Of a stretch of 64,000 nucleotides of DNA, positions 49,955 through 59,576 are shown piece by piece; positions within the stretch are counted from its first letter, which is position 1; each line of letters starts with the position of its first letter. The DNA comes from Flammulina velutipes (taxonomy: Eukaryota > Basidiomycota > Agaricomycetes > Agaricales > Physalacriaceae), in contig CM022373.1 of NCBI GenBank assembly GCA_011800155.1, positions 1,488,001-1,552,000 of the forward strand. The letters are read 5' to 3'. The notes beneath the pieces were generated by a model that was given only the letters and a program-made list of their open reading frames with translations, was not told the origin of the DNA and did not search any database. The position numbers and the translations under genes are program-made.

Positions 49955-50137
49955 TCTTTTGGACACCTGTAATACTTATACCACGCTGTTTCCTGCTACA
50001 TAGTCAGAGTTGATACCCTCGCGCACATTGTGTTATGGATTGTAACCTACATCTTTTTACTTGCCGCTTTGCAAGATAAATCACATGATAACATATCAAG
50101 AAGCGTCGAGATCAAAAATCTTTTCCTTCCAACTGTG

Positions 50138-50859
50138 ATGGGATTCCGCCACGCTCTAGTTCTCGGGCCTGTCTCATTTTTTCTAGGTGACCGAACTTGC
50201 TATACTAGCTTGCTATTCGAACTTATAGAGGCAAAGGAATACTATTCATATGTTCCACTGTTGATTCTAGGTTGCTGTGGGGCACCGTGACGGACGAGCT
50301 TGTGGAGGATGGCTTCCAGTTCTATGCGACGTTTTTCAATGCTCCTACGGCTATCAAGGTGTGTTCGCATGGACACTCATTGACAGACTTCGACTGACTG
50401 CTGGATAGGCACTGTTACATGCGATGGTCGGCATAGGACTGTTGGGCCTAGTGAGCAAGCTGCACAAGTGGGACGACAGCGCCATGTTTTTCGACGGCAG
50501 CTCTCTCGGTGAGAACCACTCTGTACCTGCCATTCCCAAACTAATAAACCCCCTTATTCCTAGGTGCGTATGTATTCGGTATTGCAGTCTACCTGAGTGT
50601 CATCATCCCCACTCTGCGTACCATTGTAACACCCATCGAGGAAGAGACACGGGGAGACAGGATTGAAGCTCTCCGCGTTTTGAGCGCTGCGAATGTGATT
50701 ACAGCGCTGTGTTTGGGGGGTGTTTTGTTGATGCAGGTGAGCTGAACAACGACGCCGCGCAAATGCCCGTTGGTGATGTTGATATTTTGAAAGGCCGGAC
50801 AGGAATGGGCACGGCGGACGGAAGTGGCGGCGATGAAGAAGACTGAGAAGAAGGAGTAG
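50138..50859 (+). CDS. SHR3: Shr3-type ER chaperone for amino-acid permeases
   Basis: Five exons: 50138-50186, 50237-50358, 50409-50508, 50564-50736, 50794-50859; 169 aa. The start MGFRHALVLGPVSFFLG is the Shr3 N-terminal helix; then ILFICSTVDSRLLWG, AIKALLHAMVGIGLLGLV, KWDESAMFF-like KWDDSAMFFDGSSL and two more membrane segments, ending with a Lys-rich cytosolic tail (KKTEKKE). Shr3 helps amino-acid permeases fold and leave the ER in COPII vesicles. The acceptor of intron 1 (gcaaag) is not the most obvious AG, but only it keeps the frame. Confidence 0.88.
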
Positions 50860-51830
50860 GAACAGAACAGAACAGAACAACAGGGGACACGTAGATGATG
50901 TGCATGTATGTCGGTCCAGTACTGTTTATGGAAGTCGTCGGCTCTCGCAGTCATATCCACCTACAGGCGAGACCTTTCGACCAGGGCATCTCCCGGTAGC
51001 GCCAGGGCTCGCTAATTGAGAACAATGGCAAAGTTCGAGGCAGGGGGTGAGAACGTTAATCATTTTGAATGATACGATCGTTTGTGTACGGTAACGTTGA
51101 CGAGTCGAGTCCTCGTTACGTTATTCCTGAACAATTGCTGTGGGTAAAGGACGCGCGGGTACAATGTTCTTTCAATTGGGGCATAGTGGTCCTTCGCGGA
51201 CTGATGTAGAAGGGAACCGGTTGCCAGTCGCACACGCTGAGGAAGCTACACATGAATCCAGGCGAGGCGAGGCGTCTTTACTCGGTAATGAGTCTGGAAG
51301 AAGGGAGATTGTGAGGCTGAAGTTTAACAAGTGCTATGAGCTAGCTGGGATATAAACCGCAGTACTACTCAATACTGACAAGAGGAGTAAGGGCTGGCTA
51401 TGTTTACTTGGGTGGGAGCCCAAAGATCAGTGGGTAAGGAAGCACAGATGGGCCTGAGCGTGGGTGGTGGATGAGTCGAACGAGGGGACGAGCGATGAAC
51501 GTTACAAAAAAAGTTTTGAAAAAGAAAAGTATGGGAGAACTTGGGGTGGACTAGGATACTCAACGAGAACTCTGTGCTACATACTCTACCTTGAATCCTT
51601 CCGTATCGGGCTGCGTTCGCGGGTGACAGAACACAGTGACTTTGTGTGACCATTAGCATCTCGATCTCGCCAATCTGTTGTTCCAAATGGGGAAGGGTTC
51701 AGTACCTAAGGGCTAAGGCTAGGCGCGTTGGAAATTAATTGTTAAATTAATGCGATCGATCTAGATGCACGCTTTGAACCTCTTTAAATGTCAGCCATGA
51801 GGACCCTTGAAGCCCAGTTCTCCCTCTGCC
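50860..51830. other. Intergenic, 971 bp
   Basis: Between SHR3 and the ECL1-like gene. A short AACAG repeat (about 50861-50879) follows the SHR3 stop. No convincing frame, tRNA or conserved element is seen. Confidence 0.5.
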
Positions 51831-52706
51831 ATGGACGTCGACTGGTGTTTGACCTGCAATTGTGCAATCGTGCGTTCGCTGTGCATTCCTACTCCTTTCT
51901 GGCTGACAGTTTTCCAGGACGGCTCGTGGCCATACTGCTCCAGCGCCTGCCAGACCAAAGCAAACTTGGCAAAGAGCCTCGCAGACAAACTTCCATCCCG
52001 TTCTGATATCCTTTTCAATGTACATGTCCTTTCCGCCTCTGAATCATACTCCGGAGACGACGACGACGACGACGATGAACTCATCTACCACGACATACGC
52101 GAGGTCCCGCCAACCGGCCTTGCGGTAGACTCGTCCTCCTCCTGGACTCTGGATAGCATAGAAGCGTGGCGCGTCAACGTACCGCCCCTCGACTCTTCAT
52201 CCATTATCCACCGTTCGTTCCGTCCTCCAAAATTGCTCAACCAGCAGCGACCAGTTCCTCCCACCCTCTGCATGTCAAAACCGCAGCCTTCCGCTGAACC
52301 TTCACGCCAAAATCTTCATACTCCCAGCCAACCCACTTCCATTCTTTCTACCATTTCTTCCAAACTTCGTCGCCTACGGGCCCAACCACGGCCAACCCCG
52401 ATCATGCTCTCCCCATCCTCATCGACGGACTCTCTTTCTGAGCCCTCGACATGCAGCTCACCTATCAACGAAAAGATTCCTGTTCACCCGTGGTGGTCGA
52501 ACAGCCGTGAGGTGGAGCCGGTATCGGTGTCGCCTAGCTCGCAATCCATTAGGATCAAGTCCAAGCGACAGCCCGAGCGTCCACCTCCGCAGACTTCGTC
52601 GTTGCGCCGTGCATCACCTCTTCCTCCTCCTCCACTCATTCAAATGCGCCAAGACCACCCAGCTCTTAGAGGTCGACGTCTTTATACCCGCCCTATAACG
52701 GCGTAG
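51831..52706 (+). CDS. Ecl1-like zinc-binding life-span regulator
   Basis: One exon, 291 aa. The N-terminus carries the short Cys pattern of Ecl1/2/3-type proteins: DWCLTCNCAIV and, 20 residues on, YCSSACQTKA. A run of Asp (DDDDDDDE) and a long Ser/Pro-rich tail follow. In fission yeast such proteins extend chronological life span and respond to nutrients, through an unclear nuclear role; assignment here rests on the Cys motif. The stop codon is followed after 19 bp by a copia element, so any normal 3' UTR and terminator are now 5 kb away. Confidence 0.7.
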   Translation: MDVDWCLTCNCAIVRSLCIPTPFWLTVFQDGSWPYCSSACQTKANLAKSLADKLPSRSDILFNVHVLSASESYSGDDDDDDDELIYHDIREVPPTGLAVDSSSSWTLDSIEAWRVNVPPLDSSSIIHRSFRPPKLLNQQRPVPPTLCMSKPQPSAEPSRQNLHTPSQPTSILSTISSKLRRLRAQPRPTPIMLSPSSSTDSLSEPSTCSSPINEKIPVHPWWSNSREVEPVSVSPSSQSIRIKSKRQPERPPPQTSSLRRASPLPPPPLIQMRQDHPALRGRRLYTRPITA

Positions 52707-52720
52707 CCACTGGCGCCACA

Positions 52721-52725
52721 CCCAC
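52721..52725. repeat. Target-site duplication, left copy
   Basis: CCCAC directly before the left LTR; the same five bases follow the right LTR at 57769-57773. Five bp is the usual duplication for copia integrases. Confidence 0.92.
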
Positions 52726-53030
52726 TGTTGAACGCAGGCCGAAGACGCGGTTCCGTATGTTGACGTTTACACGTTGTTGTCCTAGATGAATAGACTAGTT
52801 AGCTTATAAGTCTCAGCGTGGTGGTTAAACGCTTGTATTATACCTAGATGAATAGACTAGTTAGCTTATAACTAGGAAAGGGCATTAGTAGCTATACGGT
52901 GCATAAATGAGTGAAGTACTCACGTCTCAGCGTGGTGGTTAAACGCTGAGACGCATCTACGGTAATTGTCCGATTATGTGCATAAGTTCCCACGGTCCAT
53001 GCTCCTACTCGTACTTCAATAATTCCAACA
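52726..53030 (-). repeat. 3' LTR (left end of element)
   Basis: 305 bp, TG...CA. Inside are two copies of a 29-bp segment (52781-52809 and 52843-52871) and two of a 24-bp segment (52810-52833 and 52924-52947). The second 24-bp copy is part of a hairpin with a 10-bp stem (52923-52932 and 52944-52953, core CTCAGCG/CGCTGAG). Confidence 0.97.
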
Positions 53031-53044
53031 CTCCCCCTCGAGTG
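53031..53044 (-). promoter_or_regulatory. Polypurine tract
   Basis: On the element's sense strand the sequence cactcgagggggag ends exactly at the 3' LTR; the purine run GAGGGGGAG would prime plus-strand DNA synthesis. Confidence 0.8.
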
Positions 53045-53055
53045 GAGCACGGACG

Positions 53056-56000
53056 TCAATGCAATCCGAGCTTACCACGAAAGTAGACGAATTTGGTTCG
53101 CCCTAGCGCCTTGGTCAACGCGTCCGCTATCATCTGATCAGTGGAAATCCACTTCAGTGCCACATCTCCCATCTCAATCGCTTGCCGGACGAAGTGGTAA
53201 CGAACACCGATGTGTTTGGTGCGTTCATGAAAGACAGAGTCTTTTGAAATCGCAATCGCGTTCTCGCTGTCCGTGTATAGAGTTGTAGGATTGACCGGAT
53301 AGATAGAAGGGACTTTGATGATGGGGTCCAAGTCGGTCAATAGCTTGTGAAGCCAAATGACGTTGGTCGACGCGGGGGTAAGACCAACATACTCCGCTTC
53401 GCCAGAGGATAATGTGACCAGCGGTTGCTTCTTTGAAGTCCACATGACCGCACCTTCTCCAACAAATAGAAGGAAACCGGACATTGACTTCCTGCCAGGT
53501 TGGGATGCAAAAGAAGCGTCGTGGTAGGCGTGTATGGTGATATCCTTTCCGCCAAGGGTAAGTTTGAGATCCTTGGTGCGTACAAGGTAATGAAGAACCC
53601 GGAATGCTGCCTTGAGATGTGTGGCGGTCGCATTTTCGAAGTATTGGGAAAGAGTAGCTATTGCAAAAGCAATATCAGGGCGAGATGCGACCATGGCGTA
53701 CATTAGAGAGCCTATAAGTTCACGATATAGAGTTTTGTCGTTGTTGGAAAGAGCGTTAGATGAGACGGCGGAGGATTTGGGGTCAAGTTGGATGGATTCT
53801 TCCATAGGCGTCAGCGGATTGAATTTGGAGTCCTCGATGTGGAATCTTCGCTCTAGGGTCTCGATGTAGGCCTTCTGGCAGATGCTGATGGTTCGCTTTT
53901 CAACGTCGCGCGTGATCTGCATACCGAGGAGCCAATGAATGGGTCCAAGATCAACAAGCTCGAACGTCTTGCTGAGATCATGCTTGAACTGGTTGGCGAC
54001 GTCTTGCGAGCTCGCTATGATGGTGAAATCATCAGTAGCAGCTGCAACGATGATGTATTCGTCACCCGAAAAGCAATAGAAAACTGCTTCGTCGGCAGTG
54101 CAGACTTTGAAGCCAGAACTGGTGAACGTCGTTTTCAGCTTCTTGTAGAGTCCGCGGCCAGCCTGTTTGGTGCCATACAAGCCCTTCTTCAGCTTTCCAA
54201 CGCGTTTCTTGCCCTGCAGATGTGCGGGAACGGTGAACATGTGTTCGCATTCCGAAGGGAAGGTGATGTAGACGTCTTCCTTGATCTCTGCATGGAGGTA
54301 CGCATTTTTGAGATCTGCTTGGTCGATGACGGCGTTGAGAGAGGCTGCGAAGGAGAGAAGGATGCGAAGGGTAGATTGACGAACAACGGGAGCGTAGCTG
54401 TCATAGTAATCCACACCTTTGATCATGGAGAAGCCACGAACAACCAGACGAGATTTGGCACGATCGAACTCGCCGTACTCGTTGCGCTTGACACGGAACA
54501 CGAAACGGGTTCCAATTAGATTGGTACCCTTTGGAACGTCGTCTGCAGCAATGAGTCTCCAGGTATCGAACTTCTCGCATTGATGAATTTCGTCCTGGAT
54601 TGACGCGGTCCAGATGTCCTTGTCAGAGCCGTTGAGTGCTTCTCGGAGTGACATAGGCTCCGTGAACATGGAAAAAGCGTGTTCGATAGACCGTTCGTAA
54701 AAGTCGTCGTCAGCTTCAGCGATGAGGGATTCCAATAACTCAGCAAATCCGGCTGTCGTGGGACGTTTTCGCAGATCGCGTTCGGTGTACGTTCCGGAAG
54801 GTTGAGCTGCCTTGCGCGATGAGCGACGTGGAAGAATGGATTCAATTTCCTCATCCGACTCAGTGAGAGGTGATAGAGGTGATAGAGGTGATAGAGGTGG
54901 TTCCTGTTGAGCGACAGGAGGCGGCGCAACGGCGGCAGGAGGTATGGTGGTCGTGATGGGTGCTGGAATGATAGGTTTTGGTAGAGGTGCCTCTGGCTGT
55001 TCGACAACTTCGTCGACCACTGGCGGATCGGCAACGTCTTCAGCCACGGCTTTTTCTCCCTCCCCCTCGAACAGCAAGGGCTCTGGGTGTTGATCATACT
55101 TCGAAAAGTACACATCCCGTTCGACAGAAACCTTCCTATGCCCAGGCCAATAGACGCGCCAGCCTTTAGATTCATTGTCGACTCCAACGAAACGAACCTC
55201 GAAAGCTTGCTCATTGAGCTTGCCAGGCTTTTTCAGCTTGATCCAGCATAGACTACCCCATGGGCGTAGAACGGAGAGGTTCGGCTTCGACTTGGTGGCT
55301 ACTTCGTGCGGTGTTTTTCCGGAGGGAATGGCTTTGGTAGAAATCCGATTTGAGACCCATTCAGCGTGGCGGTGAGCTTCAGCCCACAGGAATTTCGGCA
55401 ATCTGGCTTCGATGCGAAATGCCCGAGCCATGTCCATGAGATAGCCGTTTCCACGTTCTGCCACACCGTTGGACTGCGGGGAGTCGTGCACCGTCAGATG
55501 ACGGATAGTGCCTTTCCCAGCGAGATGTTTGTTGAACTCATCGCTGGTAAACTCTCCCCCTCGGTCCGAGCCCAGGATTTTGATAACCTCCACCCCTCGT
55601 TGTACCTTCATCCAGACCTCGTAGTGCTTGTAAGCCTTGAACGCCTCCGATTTCTTTTTGAGGTATTCGGTTTTCGACTCGCGGCTATGAAGATCGCGGA
55701 ATGTGCAGGCGTATTTTGCTCCGTTAATCGATGCAACCTCCATGGGACCCATTAGGTCCACAACGATCTTGTCGCCAGTCTTTTCCACATATTCGTACTT
55801 CCCCTCTTTTGGAAAAGGTAAGTGCTTCGCCTTCGCCAATGGGCAGGTCTTGCAGACAGATGGCTTCGAGTTCAAATCAAGTTTGATACCCAGGACGCGG
55901 CCGTCTAGATACATTCGTCGTAAAGCTGCGTGGTTTCGATGACCGCATATTCGGTGGAGCATGTCAATCGATACATGCTGCGTCGCGCTAACAAGTGAGA

Positions 56001-57459
56001 TTTCTGGCTTGCGTTTTGGGACAGGAGCACCAGACAGATAGACGGGATATAGGCCGCGCCGTTCAGGAATACGAGCGAAAATGTGTGATTTAGGACCAGG
56101 CGAGTGAAGAGACATTGTGCGAGTGGTAGGATCAATGTCGATGCGGATTCCGCTGCGACTGAGCTGAGATAGTGAAATGAGTGTATAAGCGATCTTTGGG
56201 GCATAGAACGCGCCGCGGATTGTCACCGTCGACGTCGACTTCTTTCTGCCCGTCGGCATTGGGACAGTCAAGTCACCACGAGCGACCGCATAAATCACTT
56301 GTCCATTGGAGGAAGTGATAGGCTTATGAGTGATGTCGACTAGATTAGAAAAGCGATCACGTTCGGGAGAGAAAGTACTAGAGGCGCCACTGTCAAGAAG
56401 TGCATCAACAAGGAAACCGTCAGACACGAGCGCCTTGCACTCTTCGTCGTAAAGGGAACTGATGTGCATTGCCACGTTAGGGTGGTCATCTTCAATACAG
56501 GCGGCTACGGCGATATGGGTGGACTCGGTTTCGGACTCGTCGGAATCTCCGATGGCTGCTCCTGCCTTGCCTTTCCCTTTGCCGTTCTGCTTCTGCTCCT
56601 CGCGTTTCTTCTTCGCTTTCGCCCATGGACTCTGACCCTCCTTGCCGCCACCTTTCTTCCAGCAATTCTCCTTCGTGTGCCCGGTTCCTTTGCAGTTGGG
56701 GTTGGTACACTGCACCGAGCTACCTCCCTTCGACGACGCCGAGAGCGCGAGATTTTCGGACGTCTTCGCGTCCTGGCAGTTCTCGTCGTAGCATTCGGTG
56801 AGCGCCTGCATGAGGACTTCGGAGGTGAGGGTTGTCTTTACGACACGGGTGGCATTAGAGAGTGAGATTTGGGTCGGTTTATATCGGAGCGGGAGGGACT
56901 TCTGGATCATCGACACGAATTGCACGTCGGGGATGGTCATGCCCATGCCCTCGATTCGTTCGCGAATGTTCGTCATCTTGCTCAGGTGAGCGCGCATGTC
57001 GTCGTCGTCGGCACAGTGCATGTTCCCAAGTTGGGTAAGCAGGTGCTCGCGTACGATGTCGCCCTTCTGCGTCTGGAGCTCTTCGAGCTTCATCCAGGTC
57101 TTGTGGGCTGACCCGCTGCGCTTGATGTTGTTGAACGTCGTGTTACTGACTGACTCGTAGATGTACGTCTTGATTTTCGCCTCGTTTGTTTCCCATTTGT
57201 CGTAAACGAGTTCCATGCACTCCGCGGTCGTGCCGCTGACTTCCTTTTGGTCGTCGGGGTGATAGATTTTGTCGTCTTTGTAGACAGGGATTGGAGGCGG
57301 AGGGACGTCGTAGCGTATGTGTCGTCCAAGTCCGTGAGCCCGTATCTTCGTCAGGATCTTTTCGCTCCATGTCGTCCAATTGGAACCATCGTCGTCGAGC
57401 TTGAGGCTACTGACGACCTTGACTTGTGTCGTCGCATTTAAGTCGACCTCGGGGCCCAT
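53056..57459 (-). CDS. Copia gag-pol polyprotein
   Basis: A single frame of 1467 aa. In order: gag with a UBN2-like helical part; a zinc knuckle of the form C-x4-C-x4-H-x4-C; an aspartic protease with DSGAS; integrase with an H-x-H...C-x2-C zinc site (HRICGHRNH, CKTCP), the D-D-E core (VVDLMGP, LGSDRGGEF, SNGVAERGNG) and a GKxPHE element; reverse transcriptase (LVVRGFSMIKGVDY, DLKNAYLHAEI, active site ATDDF); RNase H (HDASFAS, SSGEAEY, TKHIGVRYHFV). Gag and pol are fused in one frame, so regulation of their ratio cannot be by frameshift. The start ATG lies inside the primer-binding site. The reverse strand of this region is also largely open, which is a shadow. Confidence 0.97.
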   Translation of the reverse strand: MGPEVDLNATTQVKVVSSLKLDDDGSNWTTWSEKILTKIRAHGLGRHIRYDVPPPPIPVYKDDKIYHPDDQKEVSGTTAECMELVYDKWETNEAKIKTYIYESVSNTTFNNIKRSGSAHKTWMKLEELQTQKGDIVREHLLTQLGNMHCADDDDMRAHLSKMTNIRERIEGMGMTIPDVQFVSMIQKSLPLRYKPTQISLSNATRVVKTTLTSEVLMQALTECYDENCQDAKTSENLALSASSKGGSSVQCTNPNCKGTGHTKENCWKKGGGKEGQSPWAKAKKKREEQKQNGKGKGKAGAAIGDSDESETESTHIAVAACIEDDHPNVAMHISSLYDEECKALVSDGFLVDALLDSGASSTFSPERDRFSNLVDITHKPITSSNGQVIYAVARGDLTVPMPTGRKKSTSTVTIRGAFYAPKIAYTLISLSQLSRSGIRIDIDPTTRTMSLHSPGPKSHIFARIPERRGLYPVYLSGAPVPKRKPEISLVSATQHVSIDMLHRICGHRNHAALRRMYLDGRVLGIKLDLNSKPSVCKTCPLAKAKHLPFPKEGKYEYVEKTGDKIVVDLMGPMEVASINGAKYACTFRDLHSRESKTEYLKKKSEAFKAYKHYEVWMKVQRGVEVIKILGSDRGGEFTSDEFNKHLAGKGTIRHLTVHDSPQSNGVAERGNGYLMDMARAFRIEARLPKFLWAEAHRHAEWVSNRISTKAIPSGKTPHEVATKSKPNLSVLRPWGSLCWIKLKKPGKLNEQAFEVRFVGVDNESKGWRVYWPGHRKVSVERDVYFSKYDQHPEPLLFEGEGEKAVAEDVADPPVVDEVVEQPEAPLPKPIIPAPITTTIPPAAVAPPPVAQQEPPLSPLSPLSPLTESDEEIESILPRRSSRKAAQPSGTYTERDLRKRPTTAGFAELLESLIAEADDDFYERSIEHAFSMFTEPMSLREALNGSDKDIWTASIQDEIHQCEKFDTWRLIAADDVPKGTNLIGTRFVFRVKRNEYGEFDRAKSRLVVRGFSMIKGVDYYDSYAPVVRQSTLRILLSFAASLNAVIDQADLKNAYLHAEIKEDVYITFPSECEHMFTVPAHLQGKKRVGKLKKGLYGTKQAGRGLYKKLKTTFTSSGFKVCTADEAVFYCFSGDEYIIVAAATDDFTIIASSQDVANQFKHDLSKTFELVDLGPIHWLLGMQITRDVEKRTISICQKAYIETLERRFHIEDSKFNPLTPMEESIQLDPKSSAVSSNALSNNDKTLYRELIGSLMYAMVASRPDIAFAIATLSQYFENATATHLKAAFRVLHYLVRTKDLKLTLGGKDITIHAYHDASFASQPGRKSMSGFLLFVGEGAVMWTSKKQPLVTLSSGEAEYVGLTPASTNVIWLHKLLTDLDPIIKVPSIYPVNPTTLYTDSENAIAISKDSVFHERTKHIGVRYHFVRQAIEMGDVALKWISTDQMIADALTKALGRTKFVYFRGKLGLH

Positions 57460-57463
57460 AACC
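57452..57463 (-). promoter_or_regulatory. Primer-binding site for half tRNA-iMet, overlapping the gag-pol start
   Basis: GGTTATGGGCCC on the sense strand begins at the first base after the 5' LTR. It is complementary to the anticodon arm of eukaryotic initiator tRNA-Met (GGGCCCATAACC), not to the tRNA 3' end, as in Drosophila copia and yeast Ty5 (hemiviruses). The ATG in it is the first codon of gag-pol. Confidence 0.8.
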
Positions 57464-57768
57464 TGTTGAACGCAGGCCGAAGACGCGGTTCCGTATGTTG
57501 ACGTTTACACGTTGTTGTCCTAGATGAATAGACTAGTTAGCTTATAAGTCTCAGCGTGGTGGTTAAACGCTTGTATTATACCTAGATGAATAGACTAGTT
57601 AGCTTATAACTAGGAAAGGGCATTAGTAGCTATACGGTGCATAAATGAGTGAAGTACTCACGTCTCAGCGTGGTGGTTAAACGCTGAGACGCATCTACGG
57701 TAATTGTCCGATTATGTGCATAAGTTCCCACGGTCCATGCTCCTACTCGTACTTCAATAATTCCAACA
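57464..57768 (-). repeat. 5' LTR (right end of element)
   Basis: 305 bp; I found no difference from the left LTR when reading both, including the internal duplicated segments. TATA-like motifs (gtataata, ttataagc) on the sense strand could serve as promoter. Confidence 0.97.
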
Positions 57769-57773
57769 CCCAC
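57769..57773. repeat. Target-site duplication, right copy
   Basis: CCCAC, matching 52721-52725. Confidence 0.92.
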
Positions 57774-58970
57774 TCACTCGCACTCTGTAGTACTACCGCA
57801 TTGACATACATATATCACACTGGATCGCATCTCATTTATTCCATGGACTCCTGTTCTCCGTATAGACACATTTTTGTACTACCTGTACCAGCCTGCAAAC
57901 CAACAACCTGATTCTTACCCCCACGATATGACGAAATGATTCGACTTGCGAATTTCAAAAAGAGGAGCGGCATCAGTTGGTACTAGTTTGCTTCCACGGA
58001 GCCGTTCTGTTGTCTTTTTTTTTATATCCACGTCAGTGAGATAACGATTGAGAGGTACATCGCCTCGTGAGGTCGGTGGCAAATGGCCGTTCAAACCTTG
58101 AGTTGGTCGAGCAGTCATGTTACGATGCAGGTGACTGTATGTCGGGCCATTCAATCCAAGCACAACCATTCAATTAACGTTCCCTCGATCCCGCTAGGAA
58201 CGTGTGCGCCACCATCAACTCCCACTCTCGAAAAGAAGTACGAAGAATTCTTCAGTCTTCTCCTCATTTGCCTATTAGCGCGGGAAAAATGACCGGTGCC
58301 CCTTATTACGGTCTTGACGGTTGCTTGTGTGGCGGCACCTTTCAGGTGAGTGCCCGAATGAGCCTCCCGACCGACTCGTAGCACCTCCCGACCCTGGCTC
58401 GTAGCCGATTTTACCGACCACTCACCTCCCGCGATCGAAGCTAAGATAATTTGCCCTGAGCAGGAGATGCGATCCCATGTCCTAACTGCGAGCACGATGC
58501 GGTAGGGATTGGGTAGGGACCTGTAGGGACCTACGCCACAATCTCTGCACGTCAAACAATTAATTTTGAGAGTTCGGAACTCCTTGTCTCGGTGTACGTA
58601 CTGAGCTGTCCCGGCGGTACCGCCACAGGGCCAGCCTCGATGATGTCGAGCGCCTCCGAGTCCCAGCGTTACGAGATGACCTATATGCGGAGGCGTAGAT
58701 CGGTAACACACCTATCACTATATTTTTATGGGCGCACCGCATCGAAACACCTACCAAAATACTGGTATACATACGCATCGCGGCTGGCGCGGACATTCTA
58801 CTCAAGAACGCATTAATCAAACAGGGTTGATGCGAGTTTTCAGAGCACGTATATTTCACAAATTGATACAACATGATAACTTGACAAGTACCCATCCCAA
58901 GATTACTGAGGAGGCTGGAAGCTATGGCGAGATATCAGCGGGGAGCGCTCGAAATCAGTGGAACGAAAGC
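57774..58970. other. Intergenic, 1.2 kb, with one doubtful small frame
   Basis: Right flank of the retrotransposon to the SmB stop. A minus-strand frame at 57915-58169 (84 aa, with GPTYSHLHRN and SRGDVPLNRYL) has a plausible composition, but no family is known to me and its splice context is unclear. The longer minus frame 58151-58711 has the random composition of non-coding DNA. Confidence 0.4.
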
Positions 58971-59576
58971 TTACCCAGGAGGAGGACCGCCAAATCCTGG
59001 TGGGGGGAATGGCATACCTGGGGGCATACCGGGCGGTCTGAAGCCGGGGGGCGCTCCACCCATCGGGGGAAATCCACCCATCGGAGGTCCGCCCACTGCG
59101 CCAGGGCTAGTCAGCAAAACACGGATGAAAGACGGTAATTATGAAAAGACGCACTTGGTGCCATCATGCCCATTCCTCGTCCTGCTGGCATTCCCCGTCC
59201 AGGGCCCACAGGGAGCGTACTCGATTTGTCTTCATCCACAACGGGGGGAGGTCCTTCAACACTGAGACTGACAACGGTTTCGCCTCGCAAAATGACAAGT
59301 CCCAACGTCCGTTTTAGCTCCTGCTCCTGCGCCGGGCCCTCGTCTCCCTTCTTCTTAGTCCTGACCCGTCTAAACTCTTCGCAGTCCGCCAGAACGAGGT
59401 TCATGTGTCGGTCAAACGCGAGCATCTGTCCTGTCAGTGCGCGTCCGTCGTTGATTGTTACTTTCAGGCGCCAGTTGATGAGCGACAGCATTTTGCCGCC
59501 CTTGGATTTTGGAGGAGGCTGTATGGCATTGTCAATAACCTATATTAGCAGGAAAAGGGCTATGGAGGCGCACCAT
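58971..59576 (-). CDS. SMB1: Small nuclear ribonucleoprotein SmB/B'
   Basis: Three coding exons on the complement: 59574-59576 (ATG only), 59155-59518, 58971-59095; 163 aa. The Sm fold is clear: KMLSLINWRLKVTINDGRAL, GQMLAFDRHMNLVLADCEEF (Sm1) and LGLVILRGETVVSL (Sm2). The tail has Gly/Arg/Pro/Met repeats (GPGRGMPAGRGMG, PPMGGFPPMGGAPPG), sites of arginine methylation and of partner binding. SmB is one of seven Sm proteins forming the core of spliceosomal snRNPs. The first coding exon is just the start codon (M, then PPPKSKGGK). The last intron uses the AG at 59096-59097; a nearer AG would lose the Gly/Pro repeat. Confidence 0.93.

Larger units (their letters stand above)
52726..57768 (-). 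mobile_element. Complete Ty1/copia (Pseudoviridae-like) LTR retrotransposon
   Basis: The element is 5043 bp, on the minus strand: 305-bp LTRs at both ends that read the same throughout by eye, TGTTG...CAACA termini, a 5-bp target duplication, a primer-binding site touching the 5' LTR (57452-57463), one gag-pol frame of 1467 codons without stop or frameshift, and a purine tract beside the 3' LTR. Identical LTRs mean a very recent insertion, and intact domains mean it may still move. It landed 19 bp after the stop codon of the Ecl1-like gene, in the opposite direction. Confidence 0.97.

Noticed and set aside
50861..50879. AACAG repeat after SHR3
   Set aside because: Three to four units only; an ordinary microsatellite.
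53935..55755. Forward-strand frames of 130-194 aa inside the retrotransposon
   Set aside because: They are antisense to gag-pol, whose domains are continuous on the minus strand.
57915..58169. 84-aa minus-strand frame beside the retrotransposon
   Set aside because: Composition is plausible but there is no recognised family, promoter or splice partner; kept only as a note in the intergenic entry.
58151..58711. 186-aa minus-strand frame
   Set aside because: Composition (many R, G, C, T) resembles random translation; no domain pattern.
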